Shown here: piece by piece, positions 7,026-15,863 of the stretch
Layout: every line of letters starts with the position of its first letter
How positions within the stretch are numbered: position 1 is the first letter of the stretch
From: SZUA-426 sp041666155
GTDB taxonomy: Bacteria > Spirochaetota > Spirochaetia > Treponematales > Breznakiellaceae
DNA: 28,112 nucleotides
NCBI GenBank assembly: GCA_041666155.1
Contig: JBAYHM010000016.1
Coordinates: forward strand, 1-28,112
Reading direction: 5' to 3'
Position numbers and translations under genes: made by a program
Notes under the pieces: generated by a model
What the model was told of the DNA's origin: nothing
Seen by the model: the letters and a program-made list of their open reading frames with translations, nothing else
The model's database searches: none

Positions 7026-8171
7026 TCACTCAACTGGAGTCCCAATGGCGATTCCGGTGAGTGTTTGGTTGACGTGCACGCCGTCGATCTGCTCACCGTA
7101 GGTGCTGAAGCCTACCGCGCCGTTATACCGCATGATATCGCCTACAATTTCCTTGAATCCATTCTGGGTGATCTCCTGGTTCCGAAGAATGCAGTCGCAG
7201 ACGATCGTGATTTGCGGTTCTCCGATTTTGGCGCGGATATCGGCGAACGTTTTTTTTAGGTTTGACAGCAAGTCGACGCCGTGGGCGAAACGGAATACCA
7301 GTCCTTCATCGATCGCGCTGAAAAAGGTCAAGCTGCCGTCCTCGTTGGCTTTTTGGATGGATCGCACATATTCCTTCCCGTCAATCACGACGACGACCGG
7401 GTAGGCGGCGAAGAGCGCGGGACGGAGCTCCGTGGTGGCTACCCTGATCCTTTTTGCGTATTCCGCGGCGGCCGGTAGTCCGTTTATCTCTTTTACGATG
7501 CGCCGAGCGGCATCGGCTTCGGTGACGACCAATCGTTCTTCATCGCAGACGAAGTGCTGCGTCCTGAAAACAGTGAAGGGGAGGATCGTGTTGATAAGAA
7601 TGAGAACCGCGGAATTCGTGTGAAAAGCGCCGTCGTAGAACACATAGGTACGCACGTATTTACCGTCGTCGCCGGCCGATCCGCCGAATAACCTGATAGG
7701 GCCGATGCCGTTTTGCAGCGCGCGCGCCGCCTGTTCCTCGCGCCCCGATAAACCGTCAATCAAAAGAAACGCGAAACTATTGGTCGGTCCCGCATTCGGC
7801 GCGTAAGTTTCCAATTTTTGAAGAAGCGCATGGCTGACCTCTTGTCCGTCGTTCATGGAAAAGTGTTCCAGGTCGCTTAGCGGCGCGATAAGCGCGGTAC
7901 AGGTGGAGGCGGGAAAACTCATCCCCGAAATACCGTGATCTTGATAACCCGCCGGGCCGATCTCTCCCGCGGTGGTACAGCCGACAATGGAAACGCCCGC
8001 GAATTGCCGATTCATCTCATCGGACAGGGCGTTAAGGTCGTACTCGCTCGAGCAAAAGAATATTGCCAGCGCGGTATCTTTCTGCGCAATGGCTTCATGG
8101 AGCTCCCGAACCGCGGTGCTCGGGTCAGGAGCGCTGGATTGTCCCCGTCGGATTATGTTTTTGGAATTCAT
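7026..8171 (-). CDS. FIST-domain sensory protein (FIST_N plus FIST_C)
   Basis: The 381-residue product resembles FIST proteins, a small-molecule-sensing module first defined computationally and proposed to bind amino acids or similar ligands. FIST_N spans about residues 30-215, including IVGCTTAGEIGPAGYQDHGISGMSF (read here as segments IVGCTTAGEIGP and GYQDHGISGMSF), and GIGPIRLFGGSAGDD. FIST_C covers about 220-365, including ITIVCDCILRNQEI and YNGAVGFSTYGEQIDGV. I chose ATG 8171 because GGAGA lies 5 nt before it; the TTG at 8183 sits too close to that site. There are no membrane segments, so it acts in the cytoplasm. It leads a two-gene unit with the histidine kinase and is divergent from the chemosensory operon. 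Confidence 0.9.
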   Translation of the reverse strand: MNSKNIIRRGQSSAPDPSTAVRELHEAIAQKDTALAIFFCSSEYDLNALSDEMNRQFAGVSIVGCTTAGEIGPAGYQDHGISGMSFPASTCTALIAPLSDLEHFSMNDGQEVSHALLQKLETYAPNAGPTNSFAFLLIDGLSGREEQAARALQNGIGPIRLFGGSAGDDGKYVRTYVFYDGAFHTNSAVLILINTILPFTVFRTQHFVCDEERLVVTEADAARRIVKEINGLPAAAEYAKRIRVATTELRPALFAAYPVVVVIDGKEYVRSIQKANEDGSLTFFSAIDEGLVFRFAHGVDLLSNLKKTFADIRAKIGEPQITIVCDCILRNQEITQNGFKEIVGDIMRYNGAVGFSTYGEQIDGVHVNQTLTGIAIGTPVE

Positions 8172-8204
8172 CGCAGTCTCCAAGCGCTTTCTTCATCATG
8201 TGTA

Positions 8205-8233
8205 ATTCTCGCCGCGAAAGATGCGGTAGTCAA
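8205..8233 (-). promoter_or_regulatory. candidate promoter for the FIST-kinase unit
   Basis: On the minus strand TTGACT (8233-8228) and GAGAAT (8210-8205) are separated by 17 nt. The -35 matches sigma70 consensus at 5 of 6 positions and the -10 at 4 of 6. The start of transcription would fall about 25-30 nt upstream of the FIST ATG. Confidence 0.4.
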
Positions 8234-8255
8234 GTTTTCAGTAACAGTGGCGAAT

Positions 8256-8283
8256 TTGCTATTTGAAACGATTCCCTTATAAT
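8256..8283 (+). promoter_or_regulatory. candidate promoter for the chemosensory operon
   Basis: TTGCTA at 8256-8261 and a perfect TATAAT at 8278-8283 are separated by 16 nt. It lies back to back with the FIST promoter candidate. Transcription would start near 8290, leaving a leader of about 140 nt before cheW. No sigma28-type flagellar promoter (TAAA / GCCGATAA) was seen. Confidence 0.5.
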
Positions 8284-8289
8284 TATTAA

Positions 8290-8431
8290 AGATACGTTTT
8301 CACGAGGGATCTGCGTGGGACGTGGTGATATCAAAAGCAACTACTTTTTAGTCGGTAGCCCGAGATCCCGAACTCGAAAAACACTCAGCTTATCTTGTTA
8401 ATGGTAATCGATGTATGGAGAAAAACGTTCG
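8290..8431 (+). other. long 5' leader of the chemosensory operon
   Basis: This non-coding stretch holds a long-range inverted repeat, GGGATCT at 8306-8312 and AGATCCC at 8363-8369, which could pair across a 50-nt loop. Inside the loop CTAC (8341-8344) and GTAG (8355-8358) could form a small hairpin. The conserved cores of c-di-GMP (GEMM), cobalamin or glycine riboswitches were not recognised. Confidence 0.25.
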
Positions 8432-8911
8432 ATGAACAATGAAAAACGAGATTGTTCAGGCCCGATCTTGGTTTTTACCCTTGATGAACCTCATTACGCG
8501 TTACTTCTCTCAACCGTTGAGCGGGTTGTCCGCTCTGTGACCATCATGCCGCTCCCGAAAGCGCCGGGGATCGTCATGGGCGTTATTAACGTTCAAGGGC
8601 GTATAATCCCTGTCGTTAATGCCCGTAGTCGTTTTCGTTTGCCGGAACGCGCCCCTCACGTGGAGGACCGATTCATCATCGCCAAAACACCGACTCGGCT
8701 CATCGCGTTCGCCGTCGATTCCGTAATTGGAATCCGTGAATATCCGGAGGGCGAACTGGAAGTCGCCGATAGAAACTTACTCTTGGCGGAATACCTTGAG
8801 GGAATAGCTAAAACGCCTGACGGCCTCATCCTGATTTACGATCTTGACGCGTTCTTTTCCCTGGCGGAAGAACAAAAGCTTGCCGAATCCCTTTCAGAGG
8901 GTTTGGAATGA
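8432..8911 (+). CDS. cheW: CheW coupling protein (first copy)
   Basis: The product is 159 residues from ATG 8432, which has GGAGA 10 nt upstream; an in-frame ATG at 8411 has no good site. One CheW domain is visible: ILVFTLDEPHYALLLSTVERVVR, then PGIVMGVINVQGRIIPVVNARSRF, the most conserved part of the family, then FAVDSVIGIREYPE and a C-terminal LIYDLDAFFSL strand. CheW bridges chemoreceptors and CheA in signalling arrays. The stop overlaps the cheR start by 4 nt (ATGA). Having two CheW genes flanking cheR matches WspB and WspD of the Wsp system; this one corresponds to WspB by position. Confidence 0.94.
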   Translation: MNNEKRDCSGPILVFTLDEPHYALLLSTVERVVRSVTIMPLPKAPGIVMGVINVQGRIIPVVNARSRFRLPERAPHVEDRFIIAKTPTRLIAFAVDSVIGIREYPEGELEVADRNLLLAEYLEGIAKTPDGLILIYDLDAFFSLAEEQKLAESLSEGLE

Positions 8912-10317
8912 AGAAGAATCCGGGACAAGACAGGGACTCTTTGAGCCGATTCAACGATTTCATAAGCGCGCGGATGGGGATCGAATTTCCCCAAACTCGG
9001 TGGAACGACTTAGCCGCCGCGGCGAATACCGCCGCTCGGGAATTCGGTTTTACCGATGCGGAAACCTTCATCGATCATCTTGAAGCTTTTCCGCTGTCCG
9101 TTGAACGATTTGAACGGCTCGCGGGTCTTCTTACCAACGGCGAGACGTACTTTTGGCGCGAACCGCTCGTATTCGACGCCCTCGTAAATAGTATCCTGCC
9201 GGAATTAGTTCGTTTCCGAGAATCGACCGATCGGCGCTTGAGGATTTGGAGCGCGGGGTGTTCATCGGGAGAAGAACCGTATTCCATCGCGATTGCTTTG
9301 CGCAAAGTAATCGCCGATATTTCCGATTGGGACGTCAAAATTCTCGCTACCGATCTAAATACCGAGCATCTGAAGAAGGCGTCGGTCGGCGCGTACGGCG
9401 AATGGTCGTTCCGCGACGCGCCGGACGGGTTAATGCGGGAAAACTTGCGTGTACGAAACGACGGCAAGCGGGAGGTTCTCCCTGAAATTCAGGATATGGT
9501 CGATTTTGCCTGCCTTAACCTAGTAGCGGACGAGTATCCCCAGGCAATGGATATTATTTTCTGCAGGAACGTATTGATGTATTTTTCGCGGGATCGCGCC
9601 GTCGAGGTCGGAAAAAAACTGTACGACAGCTTGGCGGAAGGCGGATGGCTGTTCGTAAGCGCGAGCGAGCTGTCGCAGGAGATTTTTCCGCAGTTCGAAG
9701 CGGTCCGGATAGACGGCGCGTTCGCGTATCGGAAGAGGCTGACGGCCACGGTGGCGCCCGTCGCGGTTCCGGCGTGGACCGCGGATCCCGTGTGGACCGC
9801 GAAACCTTCCGGAATTTTTTCGGTCGGCGTCCTTCCCGAAAGGATTGAACGCGCACCGGACGTCGTTGAAACCCCGCCGACAAAAGGACCCGATGAAACA
9901 CTTCCATTAGATGTGAAATCTTACATCAGGACGCTCGCCGATCGGGGCTATCTCGCGGGCGCGCTGACTTTGTGCGATGAAGCGCTTTCCGCCGACAAGC
10001 TGGATCCCGTCCTCCATTATCTGCGGGCTGTCATCCTCCAGGAATCGAACAGAACCGAAGAAGCGATCGGATCGCTCCAGAGGGCGCTCTACGTCGATCC
10101 GAAATTCATCCTTGCCCATTTTACCTTGGGGAATCTTCAGACGCGGAACGGCGATCCGAAAACCGGAAGGCGATGTTACGAGAACGCGCTCGCTCTTTTG
10201 GCTGATCTGGCCGAATCGGACGTATTGTCCGATTCGGTGGATATAGCGACGAACATGACGGCGCTCAGATTCGGGGAAATCATCCGTTCCGCCATGCGGA
10301 CAGGAGCGCCGGTATGA
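8908..10317 (+). CDS. cheR: CheR methyltransferase with C-terminal TPR repeats
   Basis: The 469-residue product is a receptor glutamate methyltransferase using S-adenosylmethionine. The CheR N-terminal domain spans about 10-75; the catalytic domain follows with NGETYFWREP (77-86), the SAM motif IWSAGCSSGEEPYS (113-126), ILATDLNTEHL and the FCRNVLMYF motif (218-226). A proline-rich linker (about 280-332) leads to at least two TPR-like repeats (335-435), including AIGSLQRALYVDP. The CheR-TPR architecture is that of WspC and FrzF rather than enteric CheR; the TPR part may tether it to receptors or regulate it. It overlaps both neighbours by 4 nt (ATGA), indicating translational coupling. Confidence 0.95.
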   Translation: MKKNPGQDRDSLSRFNDFISARMGIEFPQTRWNDLAAAANTAAREFGFTDAETFIDHLEAFPLSVERFERLAGLLTNGETYFWREPLVFDALVNSILPELVRFRESTDRRLRIWSAGCSSGEEPYSIAIALRKVIADISDWDVKILATDLNTEHLKKASVGAYGEWSFRDAPDGLMRENLRVRNDGKREVLPEIQDMVDFACLNLVADEYPQAMDIIFCRNVLMYFSRDRAVEVGKKLYDSLAEGGWLFVSASELSQEIFPQFEAVRIDGAFAYRKRLTATVAPVAVPAWTADPVWTAKPSGIFSVGVLPERIERAPDVVETPPTKGPDETLPLDVKSYIRTLADRGYLAGALTLCDEALSADKLDPVLHYLRAVILQESNRTEEAIGSLQRALYVDPKFILAHFTLGNLQTRNGDPKTGRRCYENALALLADLAESDVLSDSVDIATNMTALRFGEIIRSAMRTGAPV

Positions 10318-10838
10318 ATAGCGAAGAGACGCGTTCAATTCTTGACTCTCGCGCGCTCGTCCTGGCGCGGGAACCGGAACGAGAAGCCGCCGCGGCGGAA
10401 TGCCTGAGCATCGTCGAATTCAATTTGGCGTACGAAACATACGGCATTGAATCCTCATTCATACGTGAAGTGTTTCCCCTCAAGGATTTCACGCCGCTGC
10501 CCGGTGCGCCTTCCTTCGTCCTGGGGATCGTGAACCTGCGTGGCCGCATCCTTTCCGTAGTCGATCTGAAAGTCTTTTTCGGACTTCCGGCTAGGGGGTT
10601 GGGAGACCTCAACAAGGTTATAGTCATCGGCCGCGGTCTAATGGAATTCGGAATCCTGGCGGACGGAATCATCGGCGCGCGGACTATTCCCTTGAATACC
10701 GTCCAGCCGCCGATCCCGACCCTGACCGGCATCGGCGCTGAATACTTGAAAGGCGTTACCGCGGAACGCGTGATCATCCTGGACGCGAAACGAATTCTGG
10801 AGGACGAGAATATCGTCGTACGAGACGACGCGGACTAA
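10314..10838 (+). CDS. cheW: CheW coupling protein (second copy)
   Basis: The 174-residue product has one CheW domain from about residue 30 to 165: CLSIVEFNLAYETYGIESSF, then the signature FVLGIVNLRGRILSVVDLKVFFGLP, then GILADGIIGARTIP and VIILDAKRILED at the end. About 30 extra N-terminal residues, rich in charged residues, precede the domain. Its divergence from the first CheW suggests different contacts in the array, as for WspB versus WspD. The start overlaps the cheR stop by 4 nt. An A8 run follows the stop at 10838 and leads into the ribosome-binding site of the MCP gene. Confidence 0.94.
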   Translation: MNSEETRSILDSRALVLAREPEREAAAAECLSIVEFNLAYETYGIESSFIREVFPLKDFTPLPGAPSFVLGIVNLRGRILSVVDLKVFFGLPARGLGDLNKVIVIGRGLMEFGILADGIIGARTIPLNTVQPPIPTLTGIGAEYLKGVTAERVIILDAKRILEDENIVVRDDAD

Positions 10839-10859
10839 GAAAAAAAAAGGGAGAAGACG

Positions 10860-12608
10860 ATGAAATGGTTTATGAATTTGTCGACGCGGATGAAATTGAT
10901 TCTTTCCTTCGGTGCCATGTGGATGCTGCTGGCGGCGGTGATCCTGACCGCGTTTACGAATATTTCCGGCATCGCCCGGTCGTCGCAATCGCTGCATAAC
11001 AAGGAATATACGATAGCACTTGAACTGTGCGACTTTCGATCGAACCAGAATTTCAACCGGGCCCAGATACTGGAGATGATGCTGGTCGCCGATAAAGCGG
11101 GTCAAGAGAAGATCGTGGAAACAATCAAAGAACGGCTTCTTCTGATGGACGAGACGCTGAAGATGGTAAGTCTTCTTAATTCGGATCACCGATTTCAAGA
11201 TCGCATCGTCGAGTTGAAGGACCTCGTTTCCCAATACCGTAAAACGCGGGAACAGGAAATCTCGCTGGTATACGCGGGAAAAATCGATGAGGCGCGGCGG
11301 CTCGGAGCCGGTATTCAGGATGAGCGCTATACGAAGATCCGCGCAATCGCGATGGAGCTCGGCGATGAGGCGGGAAAGGAAGTCGATTCCCGGCTGGCCG
11401 CGGACATGGAAACTGCCCGACGGTCAATTATCCTATTCGTCGTTGTCGGTATAAGCGCGTTTGTTTTAGGCATCCTGATGATCGTTTTCCTGAACCGGAT
11501 CATCGCCCGGCCGCTGGGCGAGTTGACGAAAACCGCCGAACTGATCGCGACGGGGAACTTGGACGTTTCGTTGTCGGCGGACGATCGGAAAGACGAAGTC
11601 GGCGTATTGACGCAGGTTTTCTCGTGGATGGTCCAGTCGCTACGCGGCATGGCGGAAGCCGCGGAACGGATTTCGAAGGGCGATTTGAGCGTCGACGTCG
11701 AGCCTCAATCCGACAAGGATCTTTTAGGGAACGCCTTGTCTAGGATGATCGCGGGTCTCCGCCGTATGGTTTCCGAGATATCCGAATCGGTCAATTCTCT
11801 CGGGGCCTCGGCGAGCGAGATATTGTCCAGCACTACCCAGGTCGCATCCGGAACCGTGGAAACGGCGGCCGCCATCAACGAGACGACGACGACCGTTGAA
11901 GAGGTGCGGCAAGCCGCCCGCATGTCTTCCGATAAGGCAAAATTCGTTTCCGACAGCGCCCAGCGCGTCGCGCAAGTATCGCTATCGGGCCAAAAAGCCG
12001 TAGAAGAAACGGCCGGCGGGATGCTGAACATTCGCGATCAAATGGAATCCATCGCCCGTACCATCGTCGGCCTGAGCGACCAAAGCCAAGCAATCGGCGG
12101 TATCATCGCGACGGTGTCCGACCTCGCCGACCAATCGAACCTTCTGGCGGTGAACGCGGGGATCGAAGCCGCCCGCGCGGGGGACCAGGGCAGGGGATTC
12201 GTCGTCGTCGCGCAGGAAATCAGGAGTTTGGCCGAACAATCGAAGCAGGCGACCGAACGAATCCGTGAAATATTGACCGATATCCAAAAAGCCACCGGTT
12301 CGGCGGTGATGGCGACGGAGCAGGGAACCAAGGCGGTTGAGGCGGGAGTCAAGCAATCCTCTCAAGCCGGTGAAGCGATCCGTATGCTGACCGACGCCAG
12401 CGCGGAGGCGGCTCAGGCATCCACGCAGATAGCGGCGTCCAGCCAACAGCAGGTCGCGGGTATGGATCAGATCGGCACGGCCATGGAGAGCATCAACCTG
12501 GCGGGAGCGCAGACCGCCGCCGGCATGAAGCAATCGGAAATCGCCGCGCGGAATCTGCACGAATTGGGTCTACGACTGAAAAGCCTGATCGAGCAGTATA
12601 AAACGTAA
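10860..12608 (+). CDS. methyl-accepting chemotaxis protein with 4HB-type sensor and HAMP
   Basis: The 582-residue receptor has TM1 at about 12-34, a periplasmic helical domain (35-187) of four-helix-bundle type, and TM2 at about 189-211. A HAMP domain follows at 212-264, then a second HAMP-like unit around 262-303 (AAERISKGDLSVDVEPQSDKD), and the cytoplasmic signalling coiled coil. The hairpin tip reads NLLAVNAGIEAARAGDQGRGF (about 427-447, two substitutions from the usual NLLALNAAIEAARAG) and supplies the CheA/CheW contact. Glutamine/glutamate-rich heptads around 330-350 and 520-535 are likely methylation sites. There is no C-terminal CheR-tethering pentapeptide. GGGAGAA before the ATG is a good ribosome-binding site. 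It corresponds to WspA in role. Confidence 0.95.
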   Translation: MKWFMNLSTRMKLILSFGAMWMLLAAVILTAFTNISGIARSSQSLHNKEYTIALELCDFRSNQNFNRAQILEMMLVADKAGQEKIVETIKERLLLMDETLKMVSLLNSDHRFQDRIVELKDLVSQYRKTREQEISLVYAGKIDEARRLGAGIQDERYTKIRAIAMELGDEAGKEVDSRLAADMETARRSIILFVVVGISAFVLGILMIVFLNRIIARPLGELTKTAELIATGNLDVSLSADDRKDEVGVLTQVFSWMVQSLRGMAEAAERISKGDLSVDVEPQSDKDLLGNALSRMIAGLRRMVSEISESVNSLGASASEILSSTTQVASGTVETAAAINETTTTVEEVRQAARMSSDKAKFVSDSAQRVAQVSLSGQKAVEETAGGMLNIRDQMESIARTIVGLSDQSQAIGGIIATVSDLADQSNLLAVNAGIEAARAGDQGRGFVVVAQEIRSLAEQSKQATERIREILTDIQKATGSAVMATEQGTKAVEAGVKQSSQAGEAIRMLTDASAEAAQASTQIAASSQQQVAGMDQIGTAMESINLAGAQTAAGMKQSEIAARNLHELGLRLKSLIEQYKT

Positions 12609-12621
12609 AAAGGATTCAGCG

Positions 12622-14778
12622 ATGGACGCAAACGAAGCGGATTTCCTGAAACGTTTGAACTCGATATTCCAAACCGAGGCGGAAGAGCATACACGCTCCA
12701 TTTCTGTCGGCCTGGTCGAACTGGAGAAGGAAACGGATCGGGAAAGGCAAGCGAAGCTGGTGGAAGAGATCTTCCGCGAAACGCATAGTCTAAAAGGCGC
12801 GGCGCGTTCGGCCGACCAAAAGGATATTGAAGCCATCTGTCAGCCGCTGGAAAGCATATTCTTCGCCGTAAAAAGTCGAAGCATCGATACGACTCCCGCC
12901 TTGTTCGATCTCCTCCATGTAACTGTAGACTCGATCACTCATTTTGTCTCCTTGTCCGGCGCCGCGTTCTCCTCTGCGGACCGCGAGCGCGTGAACGACT
13001 TGATAAGGCGATTGGAAGCTGCGGCCGCGGGAGAAGTATCGGTTCCGGCGCCGGAAGCCGTTTCGATTGCCCATCCGCCCGGCGAAAAAGAAAGCGTTTC
13101 CACCGGCACCGTTAGGATCGCCACCGAAAAATTGAACGAGCTCCTCCTCCAAACGGAAGAAATGTTCCAAATAAAAATGATCGCCGGTCAAAGAAGCACG
13201 GAAATCAATGAGATCAACCGTATGTTATCGTCGTGGAAAGCGGAGTCCGCGAAACGCGCGGATTTCAATTTCGCGGCCCATCTCAGCGACGCGGTTTTCC
13301 GCGTCGCCGCTTTGAAGCGAGCGATGGAGCAGGATCATCGCGTCATTAAAAAAATGGTGGACGATCATCTGGAGGCGATGAAGATGATCGTCATGCTTCC
13401 GGTGTCGTCTCTCATAGAGCCGTTTCCGAAAATGGTCCGCGACTTGGCGCGCGAACAGGGCAAGGAAACGGAATTGTCGGTAAACGGCGCCGAAATCGAA
13501 ATGGATAAACGGATATTGGACGAATTGAAAGGGCCGCTCATTCACCTGCTCAGGAATTGCGTAGACCACGGCATAGCTAAACCGGAAGCGCGTACGGGGC
13601 GGGGAAAGCCGCCTTCCGGGAAGATTTCCGTCTCCTTCGCGGCCAAGAACGGCCGTCATATGGAAATCACGGTGAGCGACGACGGAGAAGGCATCGATAC
13701 GGATCGCGTCAAGGAAGCCGCCGTCAAGATGGGTATCGTAGCTCGGGAAACCGCGGCGGAATTCGGTCCCGACGAAGCAGCGGACTTGATTTTCCAATCC
13801 GGCGTATCCACCAGCCCGATCGTGACCGACATTTCCGGCCGCGGACTCGGGTTGGCCATCGTCCGAGAGAAAATAGAGAAGTTGAGCGGAGAGGTTACCG
13901 TCCGTAGCGAAGCCGGATCGGGTACGACGTTCAAGCTTCTTGTGCCGCTGACAGTCGCGACGTTCAGGGGCGTGCTAGTGAAGGCGGGCGACGGAATATT
14001 CGTTCTTCCGACGATGAACGTCGAACGGTCGCTGCGGGCGAACCGGGATCAGGTCAAAACGGTGGAGAACCGGGAAACGATATCCGTCGCCGGAAAAATA
14101 GTGTCCATGGTTCGATTGAACGACATGCTGGGCGTAAGGAAGGCCGCCGAAACTTCCGACCGGTTTCCCGTCGTGGTTCTCGCGTTCGCCGGGAAACGCC
14201 TGGCCGTCCAAGTAGATCAGGTCCTAGATGAGCGCCAAGTCATTTTCAAAAGCTTAGGGCCCCAGTTGAGCAGGGTCCGCAACATAAGCGGCGCGACCAT
14301 CCTCGGCGACGGCAAAGTCGTTCCCGTGCTCAATATTTCCGACCTGATGAAATCCGCGATCCGCCCGATCGCTAAACCGGAACTTCCCGCAATCCCCGTC
14401 GGCGCGCCGAAACGAACGGGCCGGATCCTCGTCGCGGAGGATTCCATCACCGCCCGGTCCCTCATCAAGAACATTTTGGAATCCGCGGGGTATATGGTAG
14501 CCACCGCCGTAGACGGAATGGACGCGTTGACGCAGGCCAGGGAAGGCGACTTCGACGCGGTAGTATCCGACGTAGACATGCCGCGCATGAACGGCTTCGA
14601 TCTGACCGCCGGAATTCGGGGAGATTCAAGATTGAAAGAGACGCCGGTGATATTGATCACGGCGCTCGCGTCGCGCGCGGACCGCGAGCGCGGGATTGAA
14701 GTCGGCGCCAACGCGTACATCGTCAAGAGCAGTTTTGATCAAAGCGATCTGCTGGAGACGGTGCGGAGGTTTATCTAA
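12622..14778 (+). CDS. cheA: CheA histidine kinase fused to a receiver domain
   Basis: The 718-residue product has an HPt domain (1-130) with phospho-accepting H55 in ETHSLKGAAR. A short linker and dimerisation region follow, then the catalytic domain with HLLRNCVDHGI (308-318), SDDGEGIDTDR (352-362) and SGRGLGLAIVREKIEKLSG (405-423). A CheW-like P5 domain covers about 445-580 and a C-terminal receiver about 600-718, with D650 in VVSDVDMPRMNG and K702. There is no recognisable P2 (CheY-binding) domain, as expected when the receiver is fused. This is the WspE/FrzE-type layout; the fused receiver may act as output or as a phosphate sink. No separate cheY is present in the operon. Confidence 0.95.
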   Translation: MDANEADFLKRLNSIFQTEAEEHTRSISVGLVELEKETDRERQAKLVEEIFRETHSLKGAARSADQKDIEAICQPLESIFFAVKSRSIDTTPALFDLLHVTVDSITHFVSLSGAAFSSADRERVNDLIRRLEAAAAGEVSVPAPEAVSIAHPPGEKESVSTGTVRIATEKLNELLLQTEEMFQIKMIAGQRSTEINEINRMLSSWKAESAKRADFNFAAHLSDAVFRVAALKRAMEQDHRVIKKMVDDHLEAMKMIVMLPVSSLIEPFPKMVRDLAREQGKETELSVNGAEIEMDKRILDELKGPLIHLLRNCVDHGIAKPEARTGRGKPPSGKISVSFAAKNGRHMEITVSDDGEGIDTDRVKEAAVKMGIVARETAAEFGPDEAADLIFQSGVSTSPIVTDISGRGLGLAIVREKIEKLSGEVTVRSEAGSGTTFKLLVPLTVATFRGVLVKAGDGIFVLPTMNVERSLRANRDQVKTVENRETISVAGKIVSMVRLNDMLGVRKAAETSDRFPVVVLAFAGKRLAVQVDQVLDERQVIFKSLGPQLSRVRNISGATILGDGKVVPVLNISDLMKSAIRPIAKPELPAIPVGAPKRTGRILVAEDSITARSLIKNILESAGYMVATAVDGMDALTQAREGDFDAVVSDVDMPRMNGFDLTAGIRGDSRLKETPVILITALASRADRERGIEVGANAYIVKSSFDQSDLLETVRRFI

Positions 14779-14779
14779 A

Positions 14780-15850
14780 ATGCAGATGAAAAATCCGGAT
14801 CGGCCGCGGATCAAGGTCCTTGTCGTAGACGATTCATTGTCAAATCGCGAATTGTTGATCCATATCCTGTCCTCCGACCCGGAGATAGAGGTAGTCGGTA
14901 CCGCTGGCAACGGAAAGGAAGCCGCTACGGCGGCAGAGCGGCATAAACCGGATGTGATCACGATGGATATCCATATGCCGGTCATGGACGGCTACGAGGC
15001 GACTAAATTGATCATGCGCGAACATCCGACGCCGATCGTTATCGTAAGCGGAAGCACAAGGGCGAACGAAGTCAGCGCGACGTTTCGGGCGATAGAGGCG
15101 GGAGCGCTCGCCGCGGTGCAGCGTCCGCCGGGTTTTACGCATGCCGAGTACGCGGCTATATCGGAGGAGCTGATACGTACGGTGAAGCTGATGTCCGAGG
15201 TCAAGGTGATACGGCGTTTCGCGAGATCGTCCGAAATATCCGCGCAGTCTCCTCGGGTCGCGCCGCCGGTATCGGAGAAGCGCGTGGATATAGAAATCGC
15301 GGCGATCGGCGCTTCCACGGGTGGACCAGCCGCGATATTGCGCATCCTTTCGGAAATATCGAAAGAAATTTCCTATCCGATACTCATTACGCAGCACATC
15401 TCAACGGGCTTTATGGACGGATTCATCAAGTGGCTCGGCGACGCGTCCGGATTTCCGGTTCATATAGGGACCGACGGCGAACATCCGCTGCCCGGACACG
15501 CGTATATCGCGCCGGACGGATTCCACATGGGCGTTTCGCTGGGTCCCATTATCCGCCTCAGCGGTCATCCGCCCGAACAAGGCTTGCGTCCATCCGTCGC
15601 TTTCCTATTCAGGACGGTCGCCCGGGAGTACGGTCCGCGCGCGGTCGGCGTCCTGTTGACCGGTATGGGAAAGGACGGCGCGGCCGAATTGAAGGAGATG
15701 AGAGAAAGAGGCGCTGTCACTGTCGCGCAGGACGCCGACAGCACTATCGTGAACGGCATGCCCGGTGAAGCGGTACGATTGGGCGGCGCGACTCATATTC
15801 TCCCGCCGGAAAAAATCGCGGAACTTTTATCATCATTCGGAAAACATTAA
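14780..15850 (+). CDS. cheB: CheB methylesterase with receiver domain
   Basis: The 356-residue product starts at ATG 14780, one base after the cheA stop, with GGAGG at 14765-14769. A frame extension upstream lies inside cheA and is not coding. The receiver (10-130) has D63 in ITMDIHMPVMDG, but the usual Lys before the conserved Pro is Arg (AAVQRPPG, R115). The esterase domain (170-350) has the catalytic triad: S179 in GASTGGP, H206 in ITQHIS and D299 in GMGKDGA. It removes methyl groups from receptor glutamates and opposes CheR; in Wsp, the equivalent WspF sets the resting activity. Confidence 0.95.
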   Translation: MQMKNPDRPRIKVLVVDDSLSNRELLIHILSSDPEIEVVGTAGNGKEAATAAERHKPDVITMDIHMPVMDGYEATKLIMREHPTPIVIVSGSTRANEVSATFRAIEAGALAAVQRPPGFTHAEYAAISEELIRTVKLMSEVKVIRRFARSSEISAQSPRVAPPVSEKRVDIEIAAIGASTGGPAAILRILSEISKEISYPILITQHISTGFMDGFIKWLGDASGFPVHIGTDGEHPLPGHAYIAPDGFHMGVSLGPIIRLSGHPPEQGLRPSVAFLFRTVAREYGPRAVGVLLTGMGKDGAAELKEMRERGAVTVAQDADSTIVNGMPGEAVRLGGATHILPPEKIAELLSSFGKH

Positions 15851-15863
15851 AAGGGAGGGATTG

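Noticed and set aside
7025..7096. Upstream ATG for the histidine kinase adding 24 residues
   Set aside because: The extra residues lie inside the 3' end of the FIST gene and look non-coding; ATG 7024 follows the FIST stop directly, as expected for coupled genes.
8172..8183. TTG start for the FIST gene at 8183
   Set aside because: The GGAGA ribosome-binding site at 8177-8181 overlaps this TTG codon and sits 5 nt before ATG 8171, so the ATG is the supported start.
10836..10852. A8 run between cheW and the MCP gene as a frameshift site
   Set aside because: It lies after the cheW stop and before the MCP start, so slippage would not affect either protein.
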